A stretch of DNA of 64,000 nt, taken from positions 1,464,517-1,528,516 of the forward strand of contig NZ_CP004403.1 of NCBI RefSeq assembly GCF_000730245.1, read 5' to 3'. The position numbers were made by a program, and so were the translations under genes. This stretch comes from an endosymbiont of Acanthamoeba sp. UWC8. Its GTDB lineage: Bacteria; Pseudomonadota; Alphaproteobacteria; Rickettsiales; Midichloriaceae. Every line of letters begins with the position of its first letter. Positions within the stretch are counted from its first letter, which is position 1. Of the stretch, positions 18,397 to 27,376 are shown in pieces. A model generated the notes under the pieces. The model made no database searches, had not been told where the DNA came from, and was given only the letters and a program-made list of their open reading frames with translations.

Positions 18397-18822
18397 CTAC
18401 ATTATGAGCTCTTCAACTTGCCTTCTGGCTAGATGTAATTTATTGGGATTTTTTACTGCTATAAAAATTGTATCATCTCCGGCTATAGTGCCTGCTATTT
18501 CTGATACCAGTTGGGATTTAGCTTCGATTTCATTATCAATTATAATAGCTATTGAATTGGCAACGCCCGGAATAGTCTTGATTATAAGAAGATTGGGCTC
18601 CGAAATATTGATATATTTAATAACTGGCCTAGAGAAAAAGGTTTTTTTCTCTTTTACTTTGTAAATGCTGTTCTCTTTTTCAATATTCAGCTTCTTTAGT
18701 TTTCTAGATAGTGTAGATTGCTCTACGTGTTCTTGCGACAACTCCTCTATCTTAAGCATTAAAGCTTCCTGGCTCGAAATTTTCTCATTTTTTATAATTT
18801 CTAAAATCAGCTTTTCAATCAT
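18397..18822 (-). CDS. argR: Arginine repressor ArgR
   Basis: This 141-residue protein has an N-terminal winged helix-turn-helix (ISSQEALMLKIEEL, QSTLSRKLKKLNI). The C-terminal oligomerisation and arginine-binding domain includes EIAGTIAGDDTIFIAV. ArgR binds palindromic ARG boxes when arginine is present. It is transcribed divergently from a polar amino-acid ABC transporter, and two box-like dyads lie between them (18842-18877). The most direct reading is that ArgR controls arginine or basic amino acid uptake and perhaps itself. No arginine biosynthesis genes are in the window. Confidence 0.95.
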   Translation of the reverse strand: MIEKLILEIIKNEKISSQEALMLKIEELSQEHVEQSTLSRKLKKLNIEKENSIYKVKEKKTFFSRPVIKYINISEPNLLIIKTIPGVANSIAIIIDNEIEAKSQLVSEIAGTIAGDDTIFIAVKNPNKLHLARRQVEELIM

Positions 18823-18839
18823 GGGTTATGAAGTTATAT

Positions 18840-18880
18840 GTTGCATATGTATGCATAATAGGTTAGCATAGTATGCAAAG
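18840..18880. promoter_or_regulatory. Tandem ARG-box-like operators between argR and the transporter operon
   Basis: TGCAT-ATGT-ATGCA (18842-18855) has the same half-site length and 4-nt spacer as the ARG box TGAAT-n4-ATTCA, with one symmetric base change per half. A second dyad, GCAT-AGT-ATGC (18866-18876), lies about 22 bp further on, close to the 21-bp spacing of paired ARG boxes. Both are within 60 bp of the transporter ATG and 20-60 bp of the argR start. ArgR binding is inferred from position and symmetry. Confidence 0.6.
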
Positions 18881-18897
18881 AAAAGTCGAGAACAAAA

Positions 18898-19674
18898 ATG
18901 AAAAAGAAGCTTATAATATTAGTTCTAGGCCTACTATCAATTACGCTTATAATGTGCTTAAATCCATTTGCCGAGCATGATAATGTAGATAGGGATATAA
19001 AAAAGACTTTAGTTATGGGGGTATCTTTAGACTATCCGCCTTTCGAGTTTATGCATTTAGGTAAGCCGCAGGGGTTTGATATTGATTTAGCATATATGCT
19101 TGCAAATGAGCTTGATTTCAAGCTTGAGATTAAAGACATGGATTTCGGTTCCTTAATTCCTGCGTTAAATAGCAAGCAAATAGATTTTATTATTTCAGCT
19201 ATGTCGCCTTCTCCCGAGCGTGCTAAAAACGTAGATTTCACTAAATTATATTACCAGGCTAAAATAGAGATCTTAACTCTTGACTCGAAAGATATAGAAG
19301 CAATATCCCGATTTGAAAATAAAAAAATCGGAGTGCAGATGGGTTCAACTATGGAAGCTTACTTAAAGAAAAAGCAAGCGGAAATACCCTCGTTGGAAAT
19401 TTTATCTATTGCCAGAGTCCCTGCATTAATTGAGGAATTGAAAATCGGAAGGATAGACGGGGTTTTATTAGATGCGGAAATCGCAAGAAAAATAATTTCT
19501 AGAAACCCGAATTTAAAATCCGGAGTTATTGAAGATTTTATAGGCGGTAATGCAGTTGTCTTACCCCTTAAATCAGAACTCACCGAAGCTTTTAACTATG
19601 CTTTGGATAATCTTGAAAAAGAAGGCAAGTTAAGAAGCTTAGAACAAAAATGGATTGTTGAAAGTAAAGAGTAA
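18898..19674 (+). CDS. Polar amino-acid ABC transporter substrate-binding protein
   Basis: The 258-residue protein has an N-terminal signal or membrane segment (about residues 3-20, ending IMCLNP, not a clean lipobox) and a periplasmic-binding-protein family 3 domain. The family pattern is clear: LVMGVSLDYPPFEF, GFDIDLAYMLANEL, SAMSPSPERAKNVDFT and a late KWIVE end. This clan binds arginine, glutamine, cystine and similar polar amino acids. The adjacent argR and ARG-like boxes favour arginine or another basic amino acid. It is the first gene of a three-gene operon. Confidence 0.92.
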   Translation: MKKKLIILVLGLLSITLIMCLNPFAEHDNVDRDIKKTLVMGVSLDYPPFEFMHLGKPQGFDIDLAYMLANELDFKLEIKDMDFGSLIPALNSKQIDFIISAMSPSPERAKNVDFTKLYYQAKIEILTLDSKDIEAISRFENKKIGVQMGSTMEAYLKKKQAEIPSLEILSIARVPALIEELKIGRIDGVLLDAEIARKIISRNPNLKSGVIEDFIGGNAVVLPLKSELTEAFNYALDNLEKEGKLRSLEQKWIVESKE

Positions 19675-19680
19675 AAATTT

Positions 19681-20334
19681 ATGGTTAATTATGATTTTCA
19701 GTGGGTGTTATATATTGTTGAAGGAATAACTATTACTTTACAGTATTCCCTTACCTCGGTGTTTATCGGGTTTTTCCTTGGAATTATATTCGCATTTATT
19801 ATTTTAAGTGAAAATAAAGTACTCTCCTTCCCTGTGAAGCTTTATGTTTCAATAATAAGAGGTACCCCCCTTCTACTGCAATTAAGCATTGTCTATTTTG
19901 CCGTGCCTGCCCTTACTGGGTATAAGATATCGGCGTTTGCTTCCGGAGTTATTGCCTTTTCTATTAACTCAAGTGCTTATATATGCGATATAATCAGAGC
20001 CGGGGTTCAAGCCATCGACAAGGGGCAATTTGAGGCAGCTAGGGTTTTAAATATACCTTATTTCTTTATGATGAAAGATATAATTTTACCTCAGGCATTA
20101 AAAAATATATTACCTGCACTTATTAACGAAGTAGCTGGTATGATTAAAGAATCCTCAATTATTGCGATAATCGGGGAGGCAGATTTGATGAGAAGGGCGC
20201 AAGTAGTTGCTGCTGAGCAGTATACTTATTTTGCTCCGCTTGTTGTCGCCGGGATCTGTTACTATATACTGGTAATTACTTTAACTTATTTTGCTAAAAT
20301 TTTAGAGACGAGATTACATGCTAAGTATAAATAA
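19681..20334 (+). CDS. Polar amino-acid ABC transporter permease (HisM/GlnP type)
   Basis: This 217-residue inner-membrane permease has about five membrane segments. The EAA loop typical of the polar amino-acid family is at EAARVLNIPYFFMMKDIILP, where it contacts the ATPase. GTPLLLQL near residue 60 is another family signature. It follows the binding protein by 6 bp and overlaps the ATPase gene by 17 bp. As the only permease gene present, it probably forms a homodimer. Confidence 0.94.
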   Translation: MVNYDFQWVLYIVEGITITLQYSLTSVFIGFFLGIIFAFIILSENKVLSFPVKLYVSIIRGTPLLLQLSIVYFAVPALTGYKISAFASGVIAFSINSSAYICDIIRAGVQAIDKGQFEAARVLNIPYFFMMKDIILPQALKNILPALINEVAGMIKESSIIAIIGEADLMRRAQVVAAEQYTYFAPLVVAGICYYILVITLTYFAKILETRLHAKYK

Positions 20335-21010
20335 TTTAACTAAATATTTTGGTGACCACAAAGTATTAGACGGGATAAACTTTAAAGTTAGCAGAGGAGA
20401 AGTTATTTCTATCATCGGCTCATCGGGAAGCGGTAAATCAACAATTTTAAGATGTATAGCAGGCCTGGAGGATTATACCCAAGGTGAAATCAAAGTGGGT
20501 GCGAATAGTAAAAAACATAACATAGGTATGGTATTTCAAAACTTTTGCCTTTTTCCTAATATGACCGTGTTACAAAATTTGACCTATGCACCGGTTAAAA
20601 TTTTGAAGAAGAGTAAGCAGGAAGCAGAGGATAAAGCAATAGAGCTACTTAAAAAAGTCGGGCTGGAAACTTCAGTGGATAAATATCCTTCTGCCCTCTC
20701 GGGCGGCCAAAAACAAAGGGCGGCAATTGCAAGAACATTATGTATGGAGCCGGAAATCCTGCTTTTCGATGAGCCGACTTCAGCACTTGATCCCGAAAAC
20801 GTTAAGGAAGTTTTAGAAACCATAAAACAACTCGCGCACACTAATATTACGCTTATTATAGTAACTCACGAGATGCTGTTCGCTAAAGAGATCTCTGATC
20901 GGGTTATATTTATCGATGGGGGAAAAATTTTAGAAGATGCTTCTACTTATGAAATATTCAATAACCCTAAAAGTGAACGCTTAAAGCTGTTTTTAAAAAA
21001 TATTCTGTAG
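20318..21010 (+). CDS. Polar amino-acid ABC transporter ATPase (GlnQ/ArtP type)
   Basis: This is a 230-residue ATP-binding subunit with Walker A GSSGSGKST, Q-loop VFQNFCLFPNM, signature LSGGQKQR, Walker B ILLFDEPTSALDP and the H-loop histidine in VTHEM. It powers uptake with the two preceding genes. The 17-bp overlap with the permease suggests translational coupling. Confidence 0.96.
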   Translation: MLSINNLTKYFGDHKVLDGINFKVSRGEVISIIGSSGSGKSTILRCIAGLEDYTQGEIKVGANSKKHNIGMVFQNFCLFPNMTVLQNLTYAPVKILKKSKQEAEDKAIELLKKVGLETSVDKYPSALSGGQKQRAAIARTLCMEPEILLFDEPTSALDPENVKEVLETIKQLAHTNITLIIVTHEMLFAKEISDRVIFIDGGKILEDASTYEIFNNPKSERLKLFLKNIL

Positions 21011-21129
21011 AGATAAATCTTGTCTTAGATGTAATAATAATTAATCTGAAAATGTTAGGTTTTATTAAGTATATAGAATAACTACTTAAATGAAAGCCGT
21101 GCGTATAAAATATTAAGGGGGGAATAAAT

Positions 21130-22174
21130 ATGACGAATTCGATTAGCTCAAATTTAGTTACTAACGCTGCAGGCACAACGATAGGTAAAACCTCTAAAGC
21201 TTTAGGAAAAGCTGCCGAACGGTTATATAAGGGAGAAAAGATCACAAAACCTTTCAATTATGCATTTGATCTTTCAAGCGAAGTAGATGCAAAAAAAAGT
21301 CGGAGAAGCAATTGATGAGGCGATTGCCAAAATAAAAGCTGGGAGCTCCAAAACAAATATAAAAAATTTTATTTATGACCCGGCGGCAATAGAAGTCAAG
21401 CATGGGACTGCGGTGCTTGGGATGTCTGACGGTGCATCAACATGGATTCTGGATGGCCTAACAAGAATGAGGGAACTTACCATGGAAGCTGCCATGGCAA
21501 GCTCTTCGGATGTTGAAAGAGGGTATTACAATGAGGAATTTGTGCAGCTTGTATGGGAGCAAGAATACCTTGTAAAAAAGACTGTTTCTGCAAATATAAC
21601 TTTTACAGCTATACCAGGTACAAATGATGCTATAGCTGCTTTAAACATAAATGGAGTCATTTTTGATTTTGACTTTGGTGGTTCAACCGTGGTAACCGGT
21701 GCCAATATAATAATAGACGGAGATTTAACTACTACTAAAGCAAGTGCTATTGCTGACATTATTAACAATGTCGGTGCTGATTATCATTCAACAATGACTG
21801 AGCAAAATGCAGCAAGGCTATCTGATCTGGTTGCAGCTGTTAATGGTAACACTTTAACTATTAACAGCAAAAAAGAGGGTATTGCAGGTTTGTTTTTAGT
21901 AACTGCAGGCGGTGTAGCAAACTCAGCTGAATACATGGTGTCTACTTCAGCGGGAAGTGTATTATATACTGTTAATAATACTGCTGCAGGAACTATAAGC
22001 GCTTGTTGCTATCAGGGATTTAAATTAGAACAAGAACACCTTGTAAGTACTAGGGTATTCAACAATAAGGCATTACTTGAGGGCATATCTTTTAAAGACG
22101 AAAATTTAAGCGATAACACCTTTGACGGAGCGGCTCCGGTGGATAATGCCCTACATATCAATTTTGAATATTAA
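21130..22174 (+). pseudogene. Degenerate, module-shuffled second flagellin gene
   Basis: The first ORF (21130-21315) starts like the intact flagellin (M-T-x-SISSNL, TIGKTS) and loses frame at an eight-A run (21291-21298). The intact gene has seven A at the matching place, and seven here would restore frame. Continuing in the new frame to 22174, the pieces appear in changed order. First comes a C-terminal-domain fragment (KVGEAIDEAI). Next is an N-terminal D1 block (GILDGLTRM-like), then the central variable block (NINGV, NNVGADYHSTMTEQNAARLSDLV). Last is a repeat of the EQ-LV/FNNK segment. The true C-terminal D0 helix is missing, so it cannot polymerise normally. A block around 21730-21836 is nearly identical to the intact gene. 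It may be a silent cassette or a relic. Confidence 0.8.
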
Positions 22175-22192
22175 ATTTCCTGATAATTCTAA

Positions 22193-22231
22193 TTAGCAAC
22201 CGGCTGTTATATAAAAATAATCGGTTGCTAA
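22193..22231 (+). terminator. 10-bp perfect hairpin after the degenerate flagellin
   Basis: TTAGCAACCG (22193-22202) and CGGTTGCTAA (22222-22231) are exact reverse complements around a 19-nt loop. No T-run follows, so this is not a classical intrinsic terminator. It may stabilise or end the transcript. Confidence 0.4.
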
Positions 22232-22338
22232 GTAAGTCAGCCTAAAAATTTAATCAGCAAAATATTGCTTTTATATTATGCATGTAGTATTTCCTATATT
22301 AAAGCATCTTGGTGCGCCATATTTTAAAAGAGCATGCT

Positions 22339-22824
22339 ATGGAAACCAAAAAATCAATAATACCATATTTATTTATTGCCTTCATACTTCTTTATGTAAC
22401 TCTGGATTCAATCTTTATTTATATTTCTAAAAATTCATATAATGGAATTATCACAGAAAATGCTTACCAAAAAGGGTTGGATTATAATCAAGTAATTAAG
22501 GAAAATGAAGCGCAAAAGAAACTGGGATGGATCGGTAATCTTAGATATTATTTGGTTGGCAAAAACTTAGTCGAACTTGATTTTACCCTTTTTGATAAGA
22601 AATATCGCCCGGTTAAAGGCGCTGAAGTTGAAGTGCGTATTATGAGGCCGGTAACTGATAAGTATGATACAGTTGTGAAGTTGGAGGAGATTTCCTCCGG
22701 CAGATACTCAAACAAAGTGCAGCTGCCGCTTCAGGGACAATGGGAAATAAAACTGAAAGCTTCAGTCAAAAACGATATATTCTTTTTAAATAGAAGAATT
22801 ACAATCAGCGATAAGGAGCAGTGA
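22339..22824 (+). CDS. fixH: FixH-family membrane protein
   Basis: From the ATG at 22339 the protein is 161 residues. A membrane segment lies at about 10-30, followed by a periplasmic domain with the FixH pattern (AYQKGLDYNQVIKENEAQKKLGW) and a C-terminal beta-sandwich (KGAEVEVRIMRP...GQWEIKL). FixH belongs to the FixGHIS set linked to copper delivery for cbb3 cytochrome oxidase. None of the partners is nearby, so it is an orphan here, wedged between two flagellin genes. An upstream in-frame TTG at 22309 is a poorer start. Confidence 0.85.
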   Translation: METKKSIIPYLFIAFILLYVTLDSIFIYISKNSYNGIITENAYQKGLDYNQVIKENEAQKKLGWIGNLRYYLVGKNLVELDFTLFDKKYRPVKGAEVEVRIMRPVTDKYDTVVKLEEISSGRYSNKVQLPLQGQWEIKLKASVKNDIFFLNRRITISDKEQ

Positions 22825-22948
22825 GAATATAGTATATTTATCGCTTTATATATTAAATTAAAGTTAAGAAAATTTGTCATCGCTTTAAAATAATTGATAA
22901 AAAAATATTGCCATAAGTTCATTTTAGAATTAGCATTAAGTTATTAGG

Positions 22949-22975
22949 TAAAGTTTCAATATAGATTCAATCTTT
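22949..22975 (+). promoter_or_regulatory. Possible flagellar sigma-28 promoter of the flagellin gene
   Basis: TAAAGTTT at 22949-22956 matches the -35 consensus of sigma-28 (FliA) exactly, 73 bp before the flagellin ATG. The expected -10 (GCCGATAA) about 11 nt downstream is poorly matched (CAATCTTT at 22968-22975), so this is only suggestive. Confidence 0.28.
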
Positions 22976-23028
22976 ATCTACTACAGAGACATTAGTCTCA
23001 ATCAAAAAATCCAAGTAGGAAAAAAATT

Positions 23029-25443
23029 ATGACAACTTCAATCAGTTCAAATTTAACTGCAAACGTTACTGGTGCAACAATAGGCAAAACCAGCAGTGCA
23101 ATTGCAAAAGCCGCTAAGCAATTATCTACAGGCGAAAGAATTACTAAAGCATCGGATGATGCGGCAGGTTTATCGGTTGGTACCGGTTTAAAAATAAACA
23201 TGACTGCACTTCAAACCGCTTTAAAGTCAACCGGACAAGCAAATGCAGTGCTCGGGGTGGCTGACGGTGCGGCAAGCGGGATTCTGGACGGCTTAACAAG
23301 AATGAAAGAGCTTACTATGCAAGCTGCCATGGGAAGTTCTTCACCGAATGAAAGAGGATATTACGACGAGGAATTTCAACAACTTGTAAGTGAGCAAGAT
23401 CGTCTTGTGGATACCAGCACATTCAACAATAAGACATTACTTGACGGGTCTCTTTCCAGTGGTAAAGGCGTAGAATCAAATACTGCTTCCGCAAGTGAAG
23501 GTGCATCCGCTTCTGCAAATATAACTTTTACCGGAACCGTTGGTAGTGCTAACGCAGTAGCCGCTTTAAATATAAACGGTGTCGCATTTGATTTTGACTT
23601 TACCGGTGCCGCAACAGTTGTAACAGGTGCTAATATAGTAATCGACGGTACCTTAACTACTACCAAAGCAAGTACTATTGCTGACATTATTAACAACGTC
23701 GGTGCTGATTATCACTCAACAATGACTGAGCAAAATGCGGCAAGGCTATCTGATCTGGTTGCAACTGCTAACGGGAACACTTTAACTATTACCAGTAAAA
23801 AAGAAGGTGTTGCAGGTTCATTCTTAGTAACAGCAGGCGGTGTAGCAAACTCAATTCAGTATATGGCGACTACTTCAGCAGGAAGTACATCATATACTGT
23901 TCTTGATGCTACTGCAGGTACTATAAGCGGTTATTACTCGGCAGGTTCCACAACCGGGTCTCTAGGAAGAAGTTCTGTAAGTGTGCAAGGTACAATCGGT
24001 GATAATATTCTTAAGACCTTAACCCAAACTACTGCAACTTCAGGCTGGGTAACCGTAAATGCAACAGATTTAGCGAATGATGATGTTTTAAGTGTATTTG
24101 GAACAAAACTTACTTTAAAAGATAAGGTGGAAACTCCTGAATCCCAAATTTTAAGAAGTAAGACAAGCGATTTGGAAACTTTAAAAAATATTGCAACATA
24201 TTTAAATAATTCCGAAGATTCTAATATTGCCAACTATATTTATGAAGCTAGATTAGATTCCGGTAACCTGGAAATTAGAGCTACTGCAAAAGGTGCGACA
24301 AGCACATTTAACGGTGCAAATTTAATAATTGATACTACAGCTGTATCGGTTAGTGCGGGAACTGCAGGTGCTGCTGACGGTATTGATGTTTCTCATATTA
24401 GTGATAATGCCTCCTTTATGGGTAAGCTAAGTGGATTTACGGCAACAAGAACCGGAGATGATGCGGTTAAGCTAAGCATAAAAGCCGGTGACTATACTTA
24501 TGAAGCTGAAGTAAAAGATACCGCTCCGACTGCAGACTATATCATCAGAATGAAATCTAACGATCTAGACGGGAAAGGCGGATACTTTGATTTGCAATTA
24601 GCTGCTAACAATGGTGTTACTGTTGCTAATCAACCTGAAGCCGATAACTTCGCTAAAAGACTTAATGATGCCGTAGCTCCACTTAATTTCTACCAAAATA
24701 GAGATATCTCTACCTTTGATGCAAGTGGAACTTCAATTGAAGATACCGTAATCACTCTGACTTCAAAAAGCTTTGATGCAATTAACGTTGCGGATATTAA
24801 AGTTGTAGGTTCTACGGAAACTAATGACCAGAAGGCTCAACTCAGTATTACTTTAAGTGACGGGAGAGTATTCTCTAAGTCAGATTTAGCTGAAAGCGCG
24901 CCTAAAGGACAAAAAATTGAGCTTATCAATACCACGGATAGTAATGAAAAGATCTCTATCATTTGGGGTAAAGATATTAAGTTCATAACTGATACTGAAG
25001 TTAACACATTACAGAATGATTTACTTTCAGCATTTAAAGCGAATCAAGTTGGGATGAGCTTCCAAGTAGGAACCAAAACCGACCAGGTAATCGGCGTTGA
25101 ATTAGGTGATTTAAGTACCAAAGCTTTATTTAAAGGTGAAGTTCTAGATATTTCAACTGAAGAAGGTGCAAAAAAAGCCGGAGAAGTAATTGATGCGGCG
25201 ATTGACGAAGTAAAAGGAGCAAGAGCTAGTATTGGTGCGCAACAAGCAAGGTTTGACAGTGCTGCATCAAATATTGCAACTACTCTTCAAAATACCGATG
25301 CTGCAAGAGCAGTGTATCTTGATACTAACGTCGCCGAATCATCTACTAACTTCGGGCTAGCTCAAGTTAAGATGAATGCGAGCATTTCAGTATTGGCTCA
25401 AGTAAATAACTTACCGCAAAGTTTGTTAAAGCTACTTGGTTAA
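23029..25443 (+). CDS. fliC: Flagellin (filament protein), large variable domain
   Basis: The 804-residue protein has the conserved flagellin N-terminal D0/D1 helices (SISSNL, KQLSTGERITKASDDAAGL, EERGYYDEEF-like stretch, FNNKTLLDGS). The conserved C-terminal helices are IGAQQARFDSAASNI and the end QVNNLPQSLLKLLG. Between them is an unusually long, Thr/Ala/Gly/Asp-rich, cysteine-free surface region (about 140-690). At this size it is much larger than the 300-500 residues common for bacterial flagellins. TAGGA lies 9-13 nt before the ATG. A strong terminator follows. It is likely the main filament subunit, with fliD and a fliS-like gene downstream. Confidence 0.96.
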   Translation: MTTSISSNLTANVTGATIGKTSSAIAKAAKQLSTGERITKASDDAAGLSVGTGLKINMTALQTALKSTGQANAVLGVADGAASGILDGLTRMKELTMQAAMGSSSPNERGYYDEEFQQLVSEQDRLVDTSTFNNKTLLDGSLSSGKGVESNTASASEGASASANITFTGTVGSANAVAALNINGVAFDFDFTGAATVVTGANIVIDGTLTTTKASTIADIINNVGADYHSTMTEQNAARLSDLVATANGNTLTITSKKEGVAGSFLVTAGGVANSIQYMATTSAGSTSYTVLDATAGTISGYYSAGSTTGSLGRSSVSVQGTIGDNILKTLTQTTATSGWVTVNATDLANDDVLSVFGTKLTLKDKVETPESQILRSKTSDLETLKNIATYLNNSEDSNIANYIYEARLDSGNLEIRATAKGATSTFNGANLIIDTTAVSVSAGTAGAADGIDVSHISDNASFMGKLSGFTATRTGDDAVKLSIKAGDYTYEAEVKDTAPTADYIIRMKSNDLDGKGGYFDLQLAANNGVTVANQPEADNFAKRLNDAVAPLNFYQNRDISTFDASGTSIEDTVITLTSKSFDAINVADIKVVGSTETNDQKAQLSITLSDGRVFSKSDLAESAPKGQKIELINTTDSNEKISIIWGKDIKFITDTEVNTLQNDLLSAFKANQVGMSFQVGTKTDQVIGVELGDLSTKALFKGEVLDISTEEGAKKAGEVIDAAIDEVKGARASIGAQQARFDSAASNIATTLQNTDAARAVYLDTNVAESSTNFGLAQVKMNASISVLAQVNNLPQSLLKLLG

Positions 25444-25458
25444 TATTTAAAAATAGAA

Positions 25459-25493
25459 AGCTTGGGGAGAAATACCTCCCCGGGCTTTTTTTA
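25459..25493 (+). terminator. Intrinsic terminator of the flagellin gene
   Basis: AGCTTGGGGAG (25459-25469) pairs with CTCCCCGGGCT (25476-25486), an 11-bp stem with two wobble pairs and a 6-nt loop. It is followed by a T-run, 15 bp after the flagellin stop. It separates abundant flagellin mRNA from fliD. Confidence 0.9.
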
Positions 25494-25536
25494 CAATAAA
25501 TTTTAGTTCTTCTAAGTATTTAAAAAAAGGGAAAAA

Positions 25537-27354
25537 ATGGGGTCAATGTTAAGTTTAGGAAATTTTGATACTATAGGGGGAAAAAAAGTCCTCACCGGAG
25601 GTAGTCTAGGGCTTGATGTCAAAGAAATAATCGAAGGTACAGTCTTCCCGAAAAAACTTGAGATTGAAAAAATTGAGGATTCATTATCAATAACTAATAA
25701 AAAATCTTTAGTGTTTAAAGAGCTATCCACATATGTAAAAAACCTGGAAACTTCCGCAACTTCATTAAAAAATGCAGCGGGTAACAATAAGGATGTTTTT
25801 TCTAAGAGAAACGTCTCCACAACAATGGGCAACGGTACCGCAGCGGATAACTATATTTCAATCAGCGCAAAAAACGGAGCGCCAATCGAAAATTTTAGTA
25901 TTGAAGTTCAAAAAATCGCAAAAGCAAAAATGCAGCAAAGCTGGTCATTTTCATCAAAGACTGACGGAGTTACCAACGATCCTTCCGCTCCCGCAAGCGG
26001 AAAGTTTAATGCAGGCATATTCCAAATTAACGGAATTGATATAACTTTGGATGTGGGTGATTCACTAAGCACAATCCAAGATAAAATTAATGCCAAAAGC
26101 TCGGCAACTAATGTTTCAGCTAAAATAATTCAGCCGGATGTAGGGCAATACCGGCTTATACTTGAATCAAGCTTAACGGGAGTGGAAAATGCATATATCC
26201 TGAATGACCCGAGCAATGTTTTAAACAACGTCTTTACGCAAGATCCGACTAATAACCCTAACTTAGATGTACAAGCCGCTCAAGATGCAGTCATGGTTTA
26301 TAACGGAAATATTACTGTAACCAGGCCTTCAAATAAAATTACCGATTTTATCGACAATATAACTTTTACATTGTCGGAAGAGACTAAAGCAGGGGATATT
26401 ATTAATGCTAGCATTAGCCCTGATACTAAGGCAGCTCATGATGCAATCACTCAATTTGTAGAAAATTATAATGTACTTACAATCTTTATTCAACAACAGG
26501 ATTTTATTGCTGCACAAAAGCCGGATAAAGATGAAACCAATGATGAAAAAACTACCAGACTTGCAAATTTAAAAAAAGATTCTTTAGTTAAAACTATTAA
26601 ATCCAATGTTAAAAATATTATTACCCAAGCAGTGGAGGGGCTTCCCGATCATAACACTCTTGCAAGTATAGGAATAACATTCGCTAAAAAAGAAGCCGCC
26701 GTTTTTCAGGAAAATAACTATACAGGTGTTTTAGTAATAGATGATAACAAGCTTAATTCTGCACTTTCAGACAATATGGAAGATGTGAAGAAATTATTCG
26801 GATTAAATTTTACTTCCGACTCGGCTAATCTATCTATGGGTGCGAAAAGGGGGACTAATATTAATGCCGATTCATTTAAGTTTGATATAGATGTTAATAG
26901 AGCTGATTTGAACGATAGAGTGCGAGTTACTTATACTTCACCGACCGATTCATCACCTGTTACAATTAATGCTTCCCTAACTTTGAAAAATCCTGACGAT
27001 GTCACACAAGGATATAATATACAAGGAATTGCAGGAACAATTCTAGAAAACTTTGATTTTTCCTATACGGGTAACGGTGTAGAGATAATCAATAGTTCCA
27101 TAACTCAAGGGTTCGGCGATAAAATCAGTAATTACATAAGCGAGCTTAATAAAGAAGAAGCTTTTACCAAAGCTCAAAAAACATTAACCGACTCAGTAGA
27201 AAAGTATAAAAAAGAAATTGAAAAAAAGAATGAAGCTATGGATAAAGAAAGAGAATTTTTACTGAATAAATACGGTAAGCTCGAAGCTTTATTCAGGGAG
27301 TTGAATTCTACGTTAGAATTTTTAGAAGCACAGCAGCAATATTCGACTAAATAA
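25537..27354 (+). CDS. fliD: Flagellar hook-associated protein 2 (filament cap) FliD
   Basis: FliD caps the filament tip and promotes flagellin folding. The 605-residue protein has the family's layout. The N-terminal region (about 1-130) has a heptad-like segment with KKLEIEKIEDSL, and central FliD_N/FliD_C domains contain FQINGIDITLDVGDSLSTIQDKIN. A C-terminal coiled coil ends in a Met/Glu/Leu-rich helix (KNEAMDKEREFLLNKYGKL...ALFRELNSTLEFLEAQQ). Purine-rich AAAGGGAAAAA precedes the ATG. It lies after the flagellin terminator and 22 bp before the fliS-like gene. Confidence 0.95.
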   Translation: MGSMLSLGNFDTIGGKKVLTGGSLGLDVKEIIEGTVFPKKLEIEKIEDSLSITNKKSLVFKELSTYVKNLETSATSLKNAAGNNKDVFSKRNVSTTMGNGTAADNYISISAKNGAPIENFSIEVQKIAKAKMQQSWSFSSKTDGVTNDPSAPASGKFNAGIFQINGIDITLDVGDSLSTIQDKINAKSSATNVSAKIIQPDVGQYRLILESSLTGVENAYILNDPSNVLNNVFTQDPTNNPNLDVQAAQDAVMVYNGNITVTRPSNKITDFIDNITFTLSEETKAGDIINASISPDTKAAHDAITQFVENYNVLTIFIQQQDFIAAQKPDKDETNDEKTTRLANLKKDSLVKTIKSNVKNIITQAVEGLPDHNTLASIGITFAKKEAAVFQENNYTGVLVIDDNKLNSALSDNMEDVKKLFGLNFTSDSANLSMGAKRGTNINADSFKFDIDVNRADLNDRVRVTYTSPTDSSPVTINASLTLKNPDDVTQGYNIQGIAGTILENFDFSYTGNGVEIINSSITQGFGDKISNYISELNKEEAFTKAQKTLTDSVEKYKKEIEKKNEAMDKEREFLLNKYGKLEALFRELNSTLEFLEAQQQYSTK

Positions 27355-27376
27355 TAATACCGATTAGGGAGCTAAT

